From: Pseudomonas taiwanensis | GTDB taxonomy: Bacteria; Pseudomonadota; Gammaproteobacteria; Pseudomonadales; Pseudomonadaceae | Direction: 5' to 3' | Length of the DNA stretch: 64,000 nucleotides | NCBI RefSeq assembly: GCF_013393345.1 | Contig: NZ_QJRF01000067.1 | Span: forward strand, 124,001-188,000 | Part shown: one piece after another, positions 33,268-40,786 of the stretch | Layout of the letters: each line of letters begins with the position of its first letter | How positions within the stretch are numbered: the first letter of the stretch is position 1 | Position numbers and translations under genes: made by a program | The notes under the pieces: generated by a model | What the model was told of the DNA's origin: nothing | The model's input: only the letters and a program-made list of their open reading frames with translations | Database searches by the model: none

Positions 33268-34938
33268 ATGTACCACTACGACGACTACGACCGCGCCCTG
33301 GTGCAGGAGCGCGTAGCGCAATTCCGCGACCAGGTGGCGCGGCGCATCAGCGGCGAGCTGAGCGAGGAAGAATTCCTGCCGCTGCGCCTGCAGAACGGCC
33401 TCTACATGCAGAAGCACGCCTACATGCTGCGGGTCGCCATTCCCTACGGCACCCTGTCGTCGAACCAGCTGCGTTGCCTGGCGCACATCGCCCGCGCGCA
33501 CGACCGCGGCTACGGCCATTTCACCACCCGGCAGAACATCCAGTTCAACTGGATCGAACTCGCTGAAGTCCCGGACATCCTGCAGCAGCTGGCCGAGGTG
33601 GAAATGCACGCCATCCAGACCTCCGGCAACTGCGTACGCAACATCACCACCGAGGCCTTCGCCGGGGTGGCTGCCGATGAACTGCTGGATCCGCGCCCGC
33701 TGGCGGAAATCCTCCGCCAGTGGTCGACCATCAACCCGGAATTCCTCTTCCTGCCGCGCAAATTCAAGATCGCCCTCTGCGCCGCCGAGGAAGACCGTGC
33801 CGCCGTGCAGATGCACGACATTGGCCTTTACCTGTACCGCGACGACGCTGGCGAAATGCGCCTGCGGGTGATGGTGGGCGGCGGGCTTGGGCGCACGCCG
33901 ATCCTCAGCCAACAGATCCGCGACGGCCTGCACTGGCGCCACCTGCTGTCCTATGTCGAGGCCATTCTGCGGGTCTACAACCGCCACGGGCGGCGCGACA
34001 ACAAGTACAAGGCGCGGATCAAGATCCTGGTGAAGGCGCTCGGCATCGAGGCGTTCGCCCGCGAGGTGGAAGCCGAGTGGCAGCACCTGAAGGATGGACC
34101 CGCCGAGTTGACCGAGGACGAGTACCAGCGGGTCGCCGTCAGCTTCGATGCGCCGTCCTATGCCCATCTCGATGACGCCGATCTCGGCTTCGGCACGCAC
34201 CTGGCGCGGGCCCCGGCCTTCGCCCGCTGGTGCGCGCGCAACCTGCAGCCGCACAAGGTGCCGGGCTACGCCGCTGTGGTGCTGTCCACCAAGCCGGGGC
34301 CCGAGGCACCACCCGGTGACGTCACCGCCGCGCAGATGGAAGCGGTGGCCGACTGGGCCGAGCGCTTCGGCTTCGGTGAAATCCGCATCGCCCACGAACA
34401 GAATCTGGTGCTGCCTGACGTCCGCAAAGCCGACCTGCACACCCTCTGGCTGCTGGCCTGCGAGCAGGGCCTGGCGACGGCCAATATCGGCCTGCTCACC
34501 GACATCATCGCCTGCCCGGGAGGCGACTACTGCTCCCTGGCCAACGCCAAGTCCATCCCCATCGCCCAGGCGATCCAGGCGCGCTTCGTCGATCCGGCGG
34601 CACTGCAGGACCTGGGCGAATTGAGCCTGAACATCTCCGGCTGCATGAACGCCTGTGGCCACCACCACATCGGCAACATCGGCATCCTCGGCGTGGATAA
34701 GGGCGGCAGCGAGTGGTACCAGATCACCCTCGGCGGCGCCCAAGGTATGCAGAGTGAGCTGGGCAAGGTGATCGGACCGTCCTTCAGTGCCGACGAGGTG
34801 CCGGACGTCATCGAGAAGGTGGTGGCGACCTTCCGCGACTACCGCGAGCCGGAGGAGCGCTTCGTCGACACGGTGCGCCGCATCGGCCTGGAGCCCTTCA
34901 AGGAACGGGTCTACGCCAAGACGGAGGTGCCGGCATGA
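33268..34938 (+). CDS. Sirohaem/[4Fe-4S] nitrite/sulfite reductase (PA4130-like)
   Basis: A 556-residue ferredoxin-type reductase with two pseudosymmetric halves. The sirohaem/4Fe-4S ligands are in ACPGGDYCSLA and NISGCMNACGHHHIGNIG. The N terminus MYHYDDYDRALVQERVAQFRD and substrate-binding RQNIQFNWIEL, SGNCVRNITTE are clear. It reduces nitrite or sulfite by six electrons. Start MYHYDD is favoured by a GGAG site. In P. aeruginosa the homologue sits next to ccoN4 and, as I recall, is induced by cyanide. FprB nearby is a plausible electron source; that is inference. ATGA overlap with the next gene. Confidence 0.92.
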   Translation: MYHYDDYDRALVQERVAQFRDQVARRISGELSEEEFLPLRLQNGLYMQKHAYMLRVAIPYGTLSSNQLRCLAHIARAHDRGYGHFTTRQNIQFNWIELAEVPDILQQLAEVEMHAIQTSGNCVRNITTEAFAGVAADELLDPRPLAEILRQWSTINPEFLFLPRKFKIALCAAEEDRAAVQMHDIGLYLYRDDAGEMRLRVMVGGGLGRTPILSQQIRDGLHWRHLLSYVEAILRVYNRHGRRDNKYKARIKILVKALGIEAFAREVEAEWQHLKDGPAELTEDEYQRVAVSFDAPSYAHLDDADLGFGTHLARAPAFARWCARNLQPHKVPGYAAVVLSTKPGPEAPPGDVTAAQMEAVADWAERFGFGEIRIAHEQNLVLPDVRKADLHTLWLLACEQGLATANIGLLTDIIACPGGDYCSLANAKSIPIAQAIQARFVDPAALQDLGELSLNISGCMNACGHHHIGNIGILGVDKGGSEWYQITLGGAQGMQSELGKVIGPSFSADEVPDVIEKVVATFRDYREPEERFVDTVRRIGLEPFKERVYAKTEVPA

Positions 34939-35411
34939 ACAACCTGATCAAACTGGTGGAGGGAGAAGCGCGCCTGGTGGACGACCCTTGGACCCTGGTG
35001 CGTGAGGCGGGTGAAACCTTGCCGGATGGGCAGTTGATCCTGCCCCTGGCGCTCTGGCGCGAGCGAGACGGTACGGATGGGCTGTTGCTGCAGCCGGACG
35101 ATGAGGTTGAGGAACTGGCCTCGCTGCTGGAAGGAGTGCCCCTGATTGCCGTGGATTTCCCCAGCTTCCGCGACGGCCGGGGCTACAGCCAGGCTTACCT
35201 GCTGCGTACCCGCCTGGGCTGGCGTGGCGAGCTGCGTGCGGTGGGCGATGTGCTGCGCGACCAGCTCAGCCACATGCGCCAGTGCGGGTTCGATGCGTTT
35301 GCGGTGCGGGAGGACAAATCCGCTGAAGACGCGCTCAAAGGACTGGCCGGTGTGAGCGTACTTTATGGCCGCTCAGTAATAGAGCCGAGACCACTCTTTC
35401 GCCGGCGCTAA
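34935..35411 (+). CDS. DUF934 sulfite/nitrite-reductase-associated protein (PA4129-like)
   Basis: A 158-residue DUF934 protein. Hallmarks are LPDGQLILPLALW, IAVDFPSFRDGRGYSQAYLLRTRLGWRGELRAVGDVLRDQLSHMRQCGFDAF. These proteins accompany sirohaem reductases and are needed for their activity in some bacteria, though the mechanism is unknown. It overlaps the reductase gene by 4 bp (ATGA). Cytoplasmic, with no membrane segments. Confidence 0.9.
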   Translation: MNNLIKLVEGEARLVDDPWTLVREAGETLPDGQLILPLALWRERDGTDGLLLQPDDEVEELASLLEGVPLIAVDFPSFRDGRGYSQAYLLRTRLGWRGELRAVGDVLRDQLSHMRQCGFDAFAVREDKSAEDALKGLAGVSVLYGRSVIEPRPLFRRR

Positions 35412-35477
35412 GAGATTTCATACATGATTGGTAAAAATTCCCTACTTAGAGTTGGTGAATTTCTGACCTAGCATTCG

Positions 35478-35497
35478 CAGTTCGTTTATCCGAACTG
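35478..35497. other. CAGTTCG-TTTATC-CGAACTG inverted repeat
   Basis: A perfect 7-bp stem with a 6-nt loop, about 70 bp after the DUF934 stop and 190 bp before the terC-like gene. There is no following T run, so an operator is as likely as an RNA hairpin. A second hairpin (GCAGGCG...CGCCTGC, 35639-35659) lies in the same 278-bp gap. Confidence 0.4.
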
Positions 35498-35689
35498 GAA
35501 ACCAATGGACAGCGATAGTTGTAAGCCGCCCCCTGCAACCCTGGGTGCGGCCGCCCCCCTCCCCACTGGCGTCTGCGCACGCCAATTCGAATTGCAGCTC
35601 ACCGCTGCCTACCCTTCGTGCATGTCGATGCAACGCCCGCAGGCGTCGTTTGCGCCTGCCTGTAACCCTGGTTCGAGAGCCTGATCCCT

Positions 35690-37243
35690 ATGGAATGGAT
35701 AGTTGACCCCACGGCCTGGTTGGGCCTGCTGACTTTGATCGTCCTGGAGATCGTCCTCGGCATCGACAACCTGGTGTTCATCGCCATCCTGGCTGACAAG
35801 CTGCCGCCCCATCAGCGTGACCGCGCGCGCCTGATTGGCCTGTCGCTGGCGCTGGTCATGCGCCTGGGCCTGCTGGCGAGTATTTCCTGGCTGGTCACCT
35901 TGACCACGCCGCTGTTCGAGGTGTTCGACAAGAGCTTCTCCGGCCGTGACCTGATCATGCTCTTCGGTGGTGTGTTCCTGTTGTTCAAGGCCACCATGGA
36001 GTTGCACGAGCGCCTGGAAGGTCGCGTCCACAGCCAGAATGGCAGCCGAGCCTACGCCCTGTTCTGGCCGGTGGTGGCGCAGATCGTGGTGCTGGATGCG
36101 GTGTTCTCCCTCGACGCGGTGATTACCGCCGTGGGCATGGTCGAACACCTGGAAGTGATGATGATCGCCGTGGTGGTGTCCATTGGTCTGATGATCATCG
36201 CCAGCAAGCCGCTGACCGCCTTCGTCAACGCCCACCCGACGGTGATCATGCTGTGTCTGGGCTTCCTGATGATGATCGGTTTCAGCCTGACCGCCGAAGG
36301 CCTGGGCTTCCACATCCCGAAAGGCTACCTGTATGCCGCCATCGGCTTCTCGTTGCTGATCGAGGCTGCCAACCAGTTGGTGCGCTGGCGCCGCAAGCGC
36401 CAGCTCCAGGGCGACCGCAGCGTGCGCGAGCGTACTGCCCACGCGGTGCTGCGTTTGCTGGGTGGGCGTGGTGTCGAGGCTGATGAGGTGGGCGAAGAAA
36501 TCGCCGACCTGCTGGATGGCGACGACATTGGCAAGGTGCCGTTCGACCGTCGCGAACGGATCATGATCAGCGGCGTGCTGGGGCTGGCCGAGCGCCCGAT
36601 CCGAACCCTGATGACCAACCGCAACGAGGTGGGACGCATCGACCTCGACGAGCCGCGCGAAAGCATCCGCGACGCCCTGCTGCGTTCGCCGCACTCGCGC
36701 CTGTTGGTGATCCGCAGTGGCGATGTAGACGAGCCCCTGGGCTACGTGCACAAGAAGGAACTGCTGCGCGAACTGTTGCAGGGTCAGGAACCGGATTTCG
36801 AGCAGATGCTGCGGATACCGCCGAACCTGCCGGACAGCGCCTCCGTGCTGGGCGCCCTGGAAGAAATGCGCAAGGCCTCCACCCACGTGGCGTTCGTGGT
36901 CAACGAGTTCGGCGGCTTCGAGGGGCTGCTGACCATGACCGACATTCTCGAGTCCATTGCCGGTGAGCTGCCCGATGCCAGCGAAGTGGACGGCCTGGAT
37001 ATCGAGCCGTGCGACGGCGGCTGGAAGGTCAGCGGCGCGGTGAACCTGAGCCTGCTGGGGGAGCGCGTCGGCTTTGCCGCCAAACCCGGCGAGGATTACC
37101 AGACCCTTGCGGGGCTGGCCATGAGCCTGCTGGATCGCCTGCCGGTGATCGGCGACGCCCTGGAAGTCGAAGGCTGGCAGCTGGAAGTGATCGAGGTGAA
37201 GGAAAGACGCGTCAATCGCCTGTTGCTCAAGCCGCTGGTGTAG
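35690..37243 (+). CDS. TerC-type membrane protein with CBS pair and CorC/HlyC domain
   Basis: A 517-residue protein of the YoaE/YegH type. Residues 1-240 hold seven hydrophobic segments of the TerC domain with the acidic motifs [11 protein letters not shown] and [13 protein letters not shown]. Residues about 290-420 are a CBS-domain pair ([46 protein letters not shown]). The final about 80 residues form the CorC/HlyC transporter-associated domain. TerC proteins move Mn or other metals; the CBS pair probably senses a nucleotide. It has a long (at least 200 nt) leader, but I see no known manganese riboswitch. Confidence 0.9.
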   Translation: MEWIVDPTAWLGLLTLIVLEIVLGIDNLVFIAILADKLPPHQRDRARLIGLSLALVMRLGLLASISWLVTLTTPLFEVFDKSFSGRDLIMLFGGVFLLFKATMELHERLEGRVHSQNGSRAYALFWPVVAQIVVLDAVFSLDAVITAVGMVEHLEVMMIAVVVSIGLMIIASKPLTAFVNAHPTVIMLCLGFLMMIGFSLTAEGLGFHIPKGYLYAAIGFSLLIEAANQLVRWRRKRQLQGDRSVRERTAHAVLRLLGGRGVEADEVGEEIADLLDGDDIGKVPFDRRERIMISGVLGLAERPIRTLMTNRNEVGRIDLDEPRESIRDALLRSPHSRLLVIRSGDVDEPLGYVHKKELLRELLQGQEPDFEQMLRIPPNLPDSASVLGALEEMRKASTHVAFVVNEFGGFEGLLTMTDILESIAGELPDASEVDGLDIEPCDGGWKVSGAVNLSLLGERVGFAAKPGEDYQTLAGLAMSLLDRLPVIGDALEVEGWQLEVIEVKERRVNRLLLKPLV

Positions 37244-37257
37244 ATGAGCAGAGACTG

Positions 37258-37353
37258 TGTGGGGGCGATTTCAATCGCTGAGCGGGCTGCAGGCTCGCTC
37301 CACGAAGTCAGAGGGTCGCTGCGCGCCCCATCGCGAATAAATTCGCCCCCACA
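37258..37353. repeat. REPIN-like intergenic repeat, copy 7
   Basis: Left arm TGTGGGGGCGATTTCAATCGC, right arm GCGAATAAATTCGCCCCCACA (a variant loop). Internal hairpins are partly decayed. It is followed directly by the mscL/terC terminator hairpin. Confidence 0.85.
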
Positions 37354-37355
37354 AG

Positions 37356-37388
37356 AAGAAACGGCGCCATCAAGGCGCCGTTTCTTTT
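37356..37388. terminator. Bidirectional terminator between the TerC-type gene and mscL
   Basis: AAGAAACGGCGCC-ATCAA-GGCGCCGTTTCTT, a 13-bp perfect stem with a T run on the plus side and an A-rich run on the other. It ends transcripts from both convergent genes. Confidence 0.88.
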
Positions 37389-37398
37389 GCGATGTCCT

Positions 37399-37815
37399 TC
37401 AGGGCTGCCTGTCCTGCTGCGATTTCAGCAGGTCGCGAATCTCGGTCAGCAGGGTTTCCTCGGGGGTCGGCGTCGGCGGCAGCTCGGGAGCGGCGGCCTC
37501 TTCACGTTTGAGCTTGTTGATCACCTTCACCCCCATGAAGATCGCGAAGGCGACGATCACGAAGTCGAGGATGGTCTGGATGAACTTGCCATAACTCAGC
37601 ATCACTGCCGGGATTTCCCCCTCGGCGGCCTTGAGGGTGATGGCCAGGTCGGAGAAGTCGACCCCGCCGATCAGCAGGCCTATGGGTGGCATGATCACGT
37701 CGCCCACGAAGGACGAGACGATCTTGCCGAAGGCGGCGCCGATGATGATGCCCACGGCCATGTCGACCACATTGCCTTTGACGGCGAAGGCTTTGAATTC
37801 ATTGAGCAAGCTCAT
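37399..37815 (-). CDS. mscL: Large-conductance mechanosensitive channel
   Basis: A 138-residue inner-membrane channel that opens under membrane tension to release solutes on hypo-osmotic shock. N-terminal helix and first span are canonical ([40 protein letters not shown], in consecutive segments), the second span is [18 protein letters not shown], and the C-terminal bundle ends in [10 protein letters not shown]. Length matches E. coli MscL (136). It is followed by a strong terminator. Confidence 0.97.
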   Translation of the reverse strand: MSLLNEFKAFAVKGNVVDMAVGIIIGAAFGKIVSSFVGDVIMPPIGLLIGGVDFSDLAITLKAAEGEIPAVMLSYGKFIQTILDFVIVAFAIFMGVKVINKLKREEAAAPELPPTPTPEETLLTEIRDLLKSQQDRQP

Positions 37816-38023
37816 GTTTCACTCCCTGAGGTTCTGGATTCAACGCTGAAGTGTAATTCAGCGGGTCGAGGCTGCCAGCGATGGCCACCTCCTTGTGCCG
37901 GCGCACATGCTAGGGGGCGGCGGCCGCAGTGCCAAGTCCGGCGAGGTTTCCGTCAGGCGGCGCTTTCGGCCTCTGGTCCCTGGTCTAGCCTGAGAGGGAG
38001 GCTGCAAGAGGAGGGTCGCTGCC

Positions 38024-38269
38024 ATGCCACTAGAACACCACCCGCTCAACCGTGAATTCCCGGAGTTCAAGGACACCATGCGCGCACTGCTGCAGAGCGA
38101 TGCGCACTTTGCCCGGTTGGCGGGGGAGTACCAGGATCTGGATTCGCAAATCTACGAAGTCGAGGACGGTAACAAGGCCCTCGATGACAGCGCCCTGCAC
38201 GGTCTGAAGGTGCAAAGGGTCGCCTTGAAAGATGAAATCGCCCGAATGCTCAGGAGCGCCAAGGGCTGA
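38024..38269 (+). CDS. DUF465/YdcH-family small protein
   Basis: An 81-residue helical, highly charged protein. It begins HHPLNREFPEFKDTMRALLQSDAHFARLAGEYQDLDSQI, the DUF465 pattern, and ends with KDEIARMLRSAKG. Predicted to form a helical hairpin. The function of the family is unknown. It is followed after 83 bp by another small gene and then radA. Confidence 0.88.
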   Translation: MPLEHHPLNREFPEFKDTMRALLQSDAHFARLAGEYQDLDSQIYEVEDGNKALDDSALHGLKVQRVALKDEIARMLRSAKG

Positions 38270-38352
38270 CGCCTTGATTTGATCGGGGTCAACAGGGCAG
38301 GACGAGCAGGGGCATAGGCTGGGCACCATCTTTTCTTCCCGGAGCCTTTGCC

Positions 38353-38631
38353 ATGACCGCCTCCATCCTGATGTCCGGCGTGGGCATGATGCCTGCGTCG
38401 TCCATTTCCCCTGAGCGCCTGGAAGCCATCGAACGTCTGGGCCGCCTGCAAAGTCAGCTCGACCTGCTGCAACTCCGCATCCGCCGCGTGGAAGAGGGCA
38501 GCGAGCCGTCAGACGGCTCCAGCCTGACCATGCTGCACATGCGCCTGGATGGTCTGCTTGAGGACCTCGAACGCCAGCGTCGACGCGCCAGCGGCCAATG
38601 CTGCAACTGCGGCGGCGGTTGCCGGGATTGA
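38353..38631 (+). CDS. Small coiled-coil protein with cysteine-rich C terminus (unknown function)
   Basis: A 92-residue protein I do not recognise. Residues about 20-50 (SPERLEAIERLGRLQSQLDLLQLRIRRVEEG) are heptad-like and likely coiled coil, then a second helix (LHMRLDGLLEDLERQRRRA), then a tail with five cysteines, QCCNCGGGC. Codon use matches neighbouring genes, and a CGGAGC ribosome site lies upstream of the ATG. It sits 43 bp before radA in the same direction. The Cys tail may bind metal; this is speculation. Confidence 0.7.
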   Translation: MTASILMSGVGMMPASSISPERLEAIERLGRLQSQLDLLQLRIRRVEEGSEPSDGSSLTMLHMRLDGLLEDLERQRRRASGQCCNCGGGCRD

Positions 38632-38674
38632 TCCGCTATCATGCGGGCTTTCGTGTTTTTGACGGAGTCCGCTG

Positions 38675-40039
38675 ATGGCCAAGGCCAAGCGCATGTATGG
38701 CTGCACCGAGTGCGGCGCCACTTTCCCCAAATGGGCCGGCCAGTGCGCTGATTGCGGGGCCTGGAACACCCTGGTGGAAACCGTGCTGGAGGGGGCCGCC
38801 GCCACGTCGAGCGGGCGTACTGGCTGGACCGGCCAGCAAGCGCAGATCAAGACGCTGGCGGAAGTCAGCGTCGAGGAAATGCCACGCTTTTCCACGGCCT
38901 CCAATGAGCTGGACCGCGTGCTCGGCGGCGGTCTGGTGGACGGCTCGGTGGTGCTGATTGGCGGTGATCCCGGCATCGGCAAATCCACCATCCTCTTGCA
39001 GACCCTCTGCAACATCGCAGCGCGCTTCCCTGCGCTCTATGTCACGGGCGAGGAATCCCAGCAGCAGGTGGCCATGCGTGCCCGCCGCCTGGGCTTGCCG
39101 GAAGACAAGCTCAAGGTGATGACCGAGACCTGTATCGAAAGCATCATCGCCACCGCGCGGCTGGAGAAGCCCAAGGTGATGGTGATCGACTCCATCCAGA
39201 CCATCTTCACCGAGCAACTCCAGTCGGCCCCCGGCGGCGTTGCGCAGGTCCGTGAGAGCGCGGCGCTGCTGGTGCGTTTCGCCAAGCAGAGCGGCACGGC
39301 GATCTTCCTGGTCGGCCACGTGACCAAGGAAGGCGCCCTGGCGGGCCCACGCGTGCTGGAGCACATGGTGGACACGGTGCTCTATTTCGAGGGCGAGTCC
39401 GACGGCCGACTGCGCCTGTTGCGAGCGGTGAAAAACCGTTTCGGCGCGGTCAACGAGCTGGGCGTGTTCGGCATGACCGACAAGGGCCTGAAGGAAGTGT
39501 CCAACCCCTCGGCGATCTTCCTCACGCGCGCCCAGGAATCCGTGCCCGGCAGCGTGGTGATGGCCACGTGGGAGGGGTCGCGGCCGATGTTGGTGGAGGT
39601 ACAGGCGCTGGTGGACACCAGCCACCTGGCCAATCCGCGCCGAGTCACCCTGGGCCTGGACCAGAACCGCCTGGCCATGCTGCTGGCGGTCTTGCACCGC
39701 CACGGCGGTATCCCAACCTATGACCAGGATGTGTTCCTCAACGTGGTGGGTGGCGTGAAGGTATTGGAGACCGCGTCCGACCTGGCGCTGATCGCCGCCA
39801 TCATCTCCAGCCTGCGCAACCGCCCCCTGGCCCATGATGTGCTGGTGTTCGGCGAGGTGGGGTTGTCCGGCGAGGTGCGCCCGGTGCCCAGCGGCCAGGA
39901 GCGCTTGAAGGAAGCCGCGAAGCATGGATTCAAACGGGCGATCGTGCCCAAGGGCAACGCCCCCAAGGAAGACCCGCCGGGTCTGACCGTTGTCGCGGTG
40001 ACACGGCTGGAGCAGGCGCTGGATGCGCTGTTCGAGTAG
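38675..40039 (+). CDS. radA: DNA repair/branch-migration protein RadA
   Basis: A 454-residue RecA-like ATPase that promotes branch migration in recombinational repair. It has an N-terminal C4 zinc finger (YGCTECGATFPKWAGQCADCG), Walker A GGDPGIGKST, Walker B VMVIDSIQT, the RadA-specific KNRFGAVNELG motif, and a C-terminal Lon-like domain (LAHDVLVFGEVGLSGEVRPV). Length is normal (E. coli 460). It is convergent with mapZ across a repeat array. Confidence 0.97.
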   Translation: MAKAKRMYGCTECGATFPKWAGQCADCGAWNTLVETVLEGAAATSSGRTGWTGQQAQIKTLAEVSVEEMPRFSTASNELDRVLGGGLVDGSVVLIGGDPGIGKSTILLQTLCNIAARFPALYVTGEESQQQVAMRARRLGLPEDKLKVMTETCIESIIATARLEKPKVMVIDSIQTIFTEQLQSAPGGVAQVRESAALLVRFAKQSGTAIFLVGHVTKEGALAGPRVLEHMVDTVLYFEGESDGRLRLLRAVKNRFGAVNELGVFGMTDKGLKEVSNPSAIFLTRAQESVPGSVVMATWEGSRPMLVEVQALVDTSHLANPRRVTLGLDQNRLAMLLAVLHRHGGIPTYDQDVFLNVVGGVKVLETASDLALIAAIISSLRNRPLAHDVLVFGEVGLSGEVRPVPSGQERLKEAAKHGFKRAIVPKGNAPKEDPPGLTVVAVTRLEQALDALFE

Positions 40040-40069
40040 TGGGAAGTGAGGCTGAGGTGGGAGGTTATT

Positions 40070-40346
40070 GGCAGGCCTGCGGTCTGCTTAGCGATTGAAA
40101 TCGCCCCCACAGGAAAACGGGAAGGCTATTACTTGCACGGACGGCTCCCTCTCCCTCTGGGAGAGGGTTGGGGTGAGGGGCTCTTGGCAGACCTGCAGTC
40201 TGCTTGGCGAATGAATTCGCCCCTACAGGAGAAGCGATAGCCCATTACCGGCACGTTTAGCTCCCTCTCCCGCTTGCGGGAGAGGGAGGGGGAAAGGGGC
40301 TTTTGGCAGACCTGCGGTCTGCTTGGCGATTGAAATCGCCCCTACA
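40070..40346. repeat. Composite tandem array: three half-REPINs alternating with two CCCTCTCCC palindromes
   Basis: Half elements at 40070-40111, 40186-40227 and 40305-40346 each read GGCAG(G/A)CCTGC(G/A)GTCTGC then the terminal palindrome and CCCC(C/T)ACA. Their palindromes alternate GCGATTGAAATCGC, GCGAATGAATTCGC, GCGATTGAAATCGC. Between them are CCCTCTCCC-type palindromes at 40143-40181 and 40259-40300. The period is 116-119 bp. This fills the 326-bp radA-mapZ gap (40040-40365); no gene is seen there. Confidence 0.88.
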
Positions 40347-40365
40347 AGAAGTGGCTGCCGACGGG

Positions 40366-40734
40366 CTATTCCTCACCCAGCGCGGTCAGATCACGTTCCA
40401 GCAGCTCTTCACTGCCCAGGTTGAGCTCTACCAGGCGGCGCAGGTGGCTGATGGAGTCCAGGTCGATATGACGGCAGACGAAGCCGAGCTGGTCGCCCTG
40501 GGCGCGGGTCAGTTCCACTTCCATCTCGACCTTGGCGTCTGCGCCCAGATCGACGCGCACATCGAACAGGCTTGTTGGATCGCCATCCCAGTCCGCCGGG
40601 CGGATCACCAGCAAGCCCTTGAGGGAAATGTCATGCAGCTCCGCCGTCCAGCGTTTGTCGCCCTGGGTGATTGTGGTGGCGGCGTCGAAGTTGATGCGGT
40701 GGAAGCGCCGACGGTCGCTGGCGGTTTCACTCAT
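40366..40734 (-). CDS. mapZ: PilZ-domain c-di-GMP receptor (MapZ/PA4608-like)
   Basis: A 122-residue single PilZ domain. The c-di-GMP site is visible as RRRFHR (RxxxR) and DISLKG (D/NxSxxG). The C terminus [28 protein letters not shown] closely matches P. aeruginosa PA4608, which, when bound to c-di-GMP, inhibits the chemotaxis methyltransferase CheR1. Position beside radA is also conserved. Start at 40734 has a GGAG site at proper spacing; the ATG at 40740 is too close to it. It may respond to c-di-GMP made or broken by MorA. Confidence 0.9.
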   Translation of the reverse strand: MSETASDRRRFHRINFDAATTITQGDKRWTAELHDISLKGLLVIRPADWDGDPTSLFDVRVDLGADAKVEMEVELTRAQGDQLGFVCRHIDLDSISHLRRLVELNLGSEELLERDLTALGEE

Positions 40735-40786
40735 GGTCATGCTCCTGCGAGATTTCACCCACTATAGCCAAGGCGCTCCGGGCTGT

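Noticed and set aside
35442-35633. 63-codon minus-strand frame in the DUF934-terC gap
   Set aside because: No ribosome site, no recognisable family, and it overlaps inverted repeats; probably chance.
35412-35689. Possible yybP-ykoY manganese riboswitch before the TerC-type gene
   Set aside because: TerC genes often carry this riboswitch, but I could not find its conserved purine-rich loops in this leader; only simple hairpins are seen.
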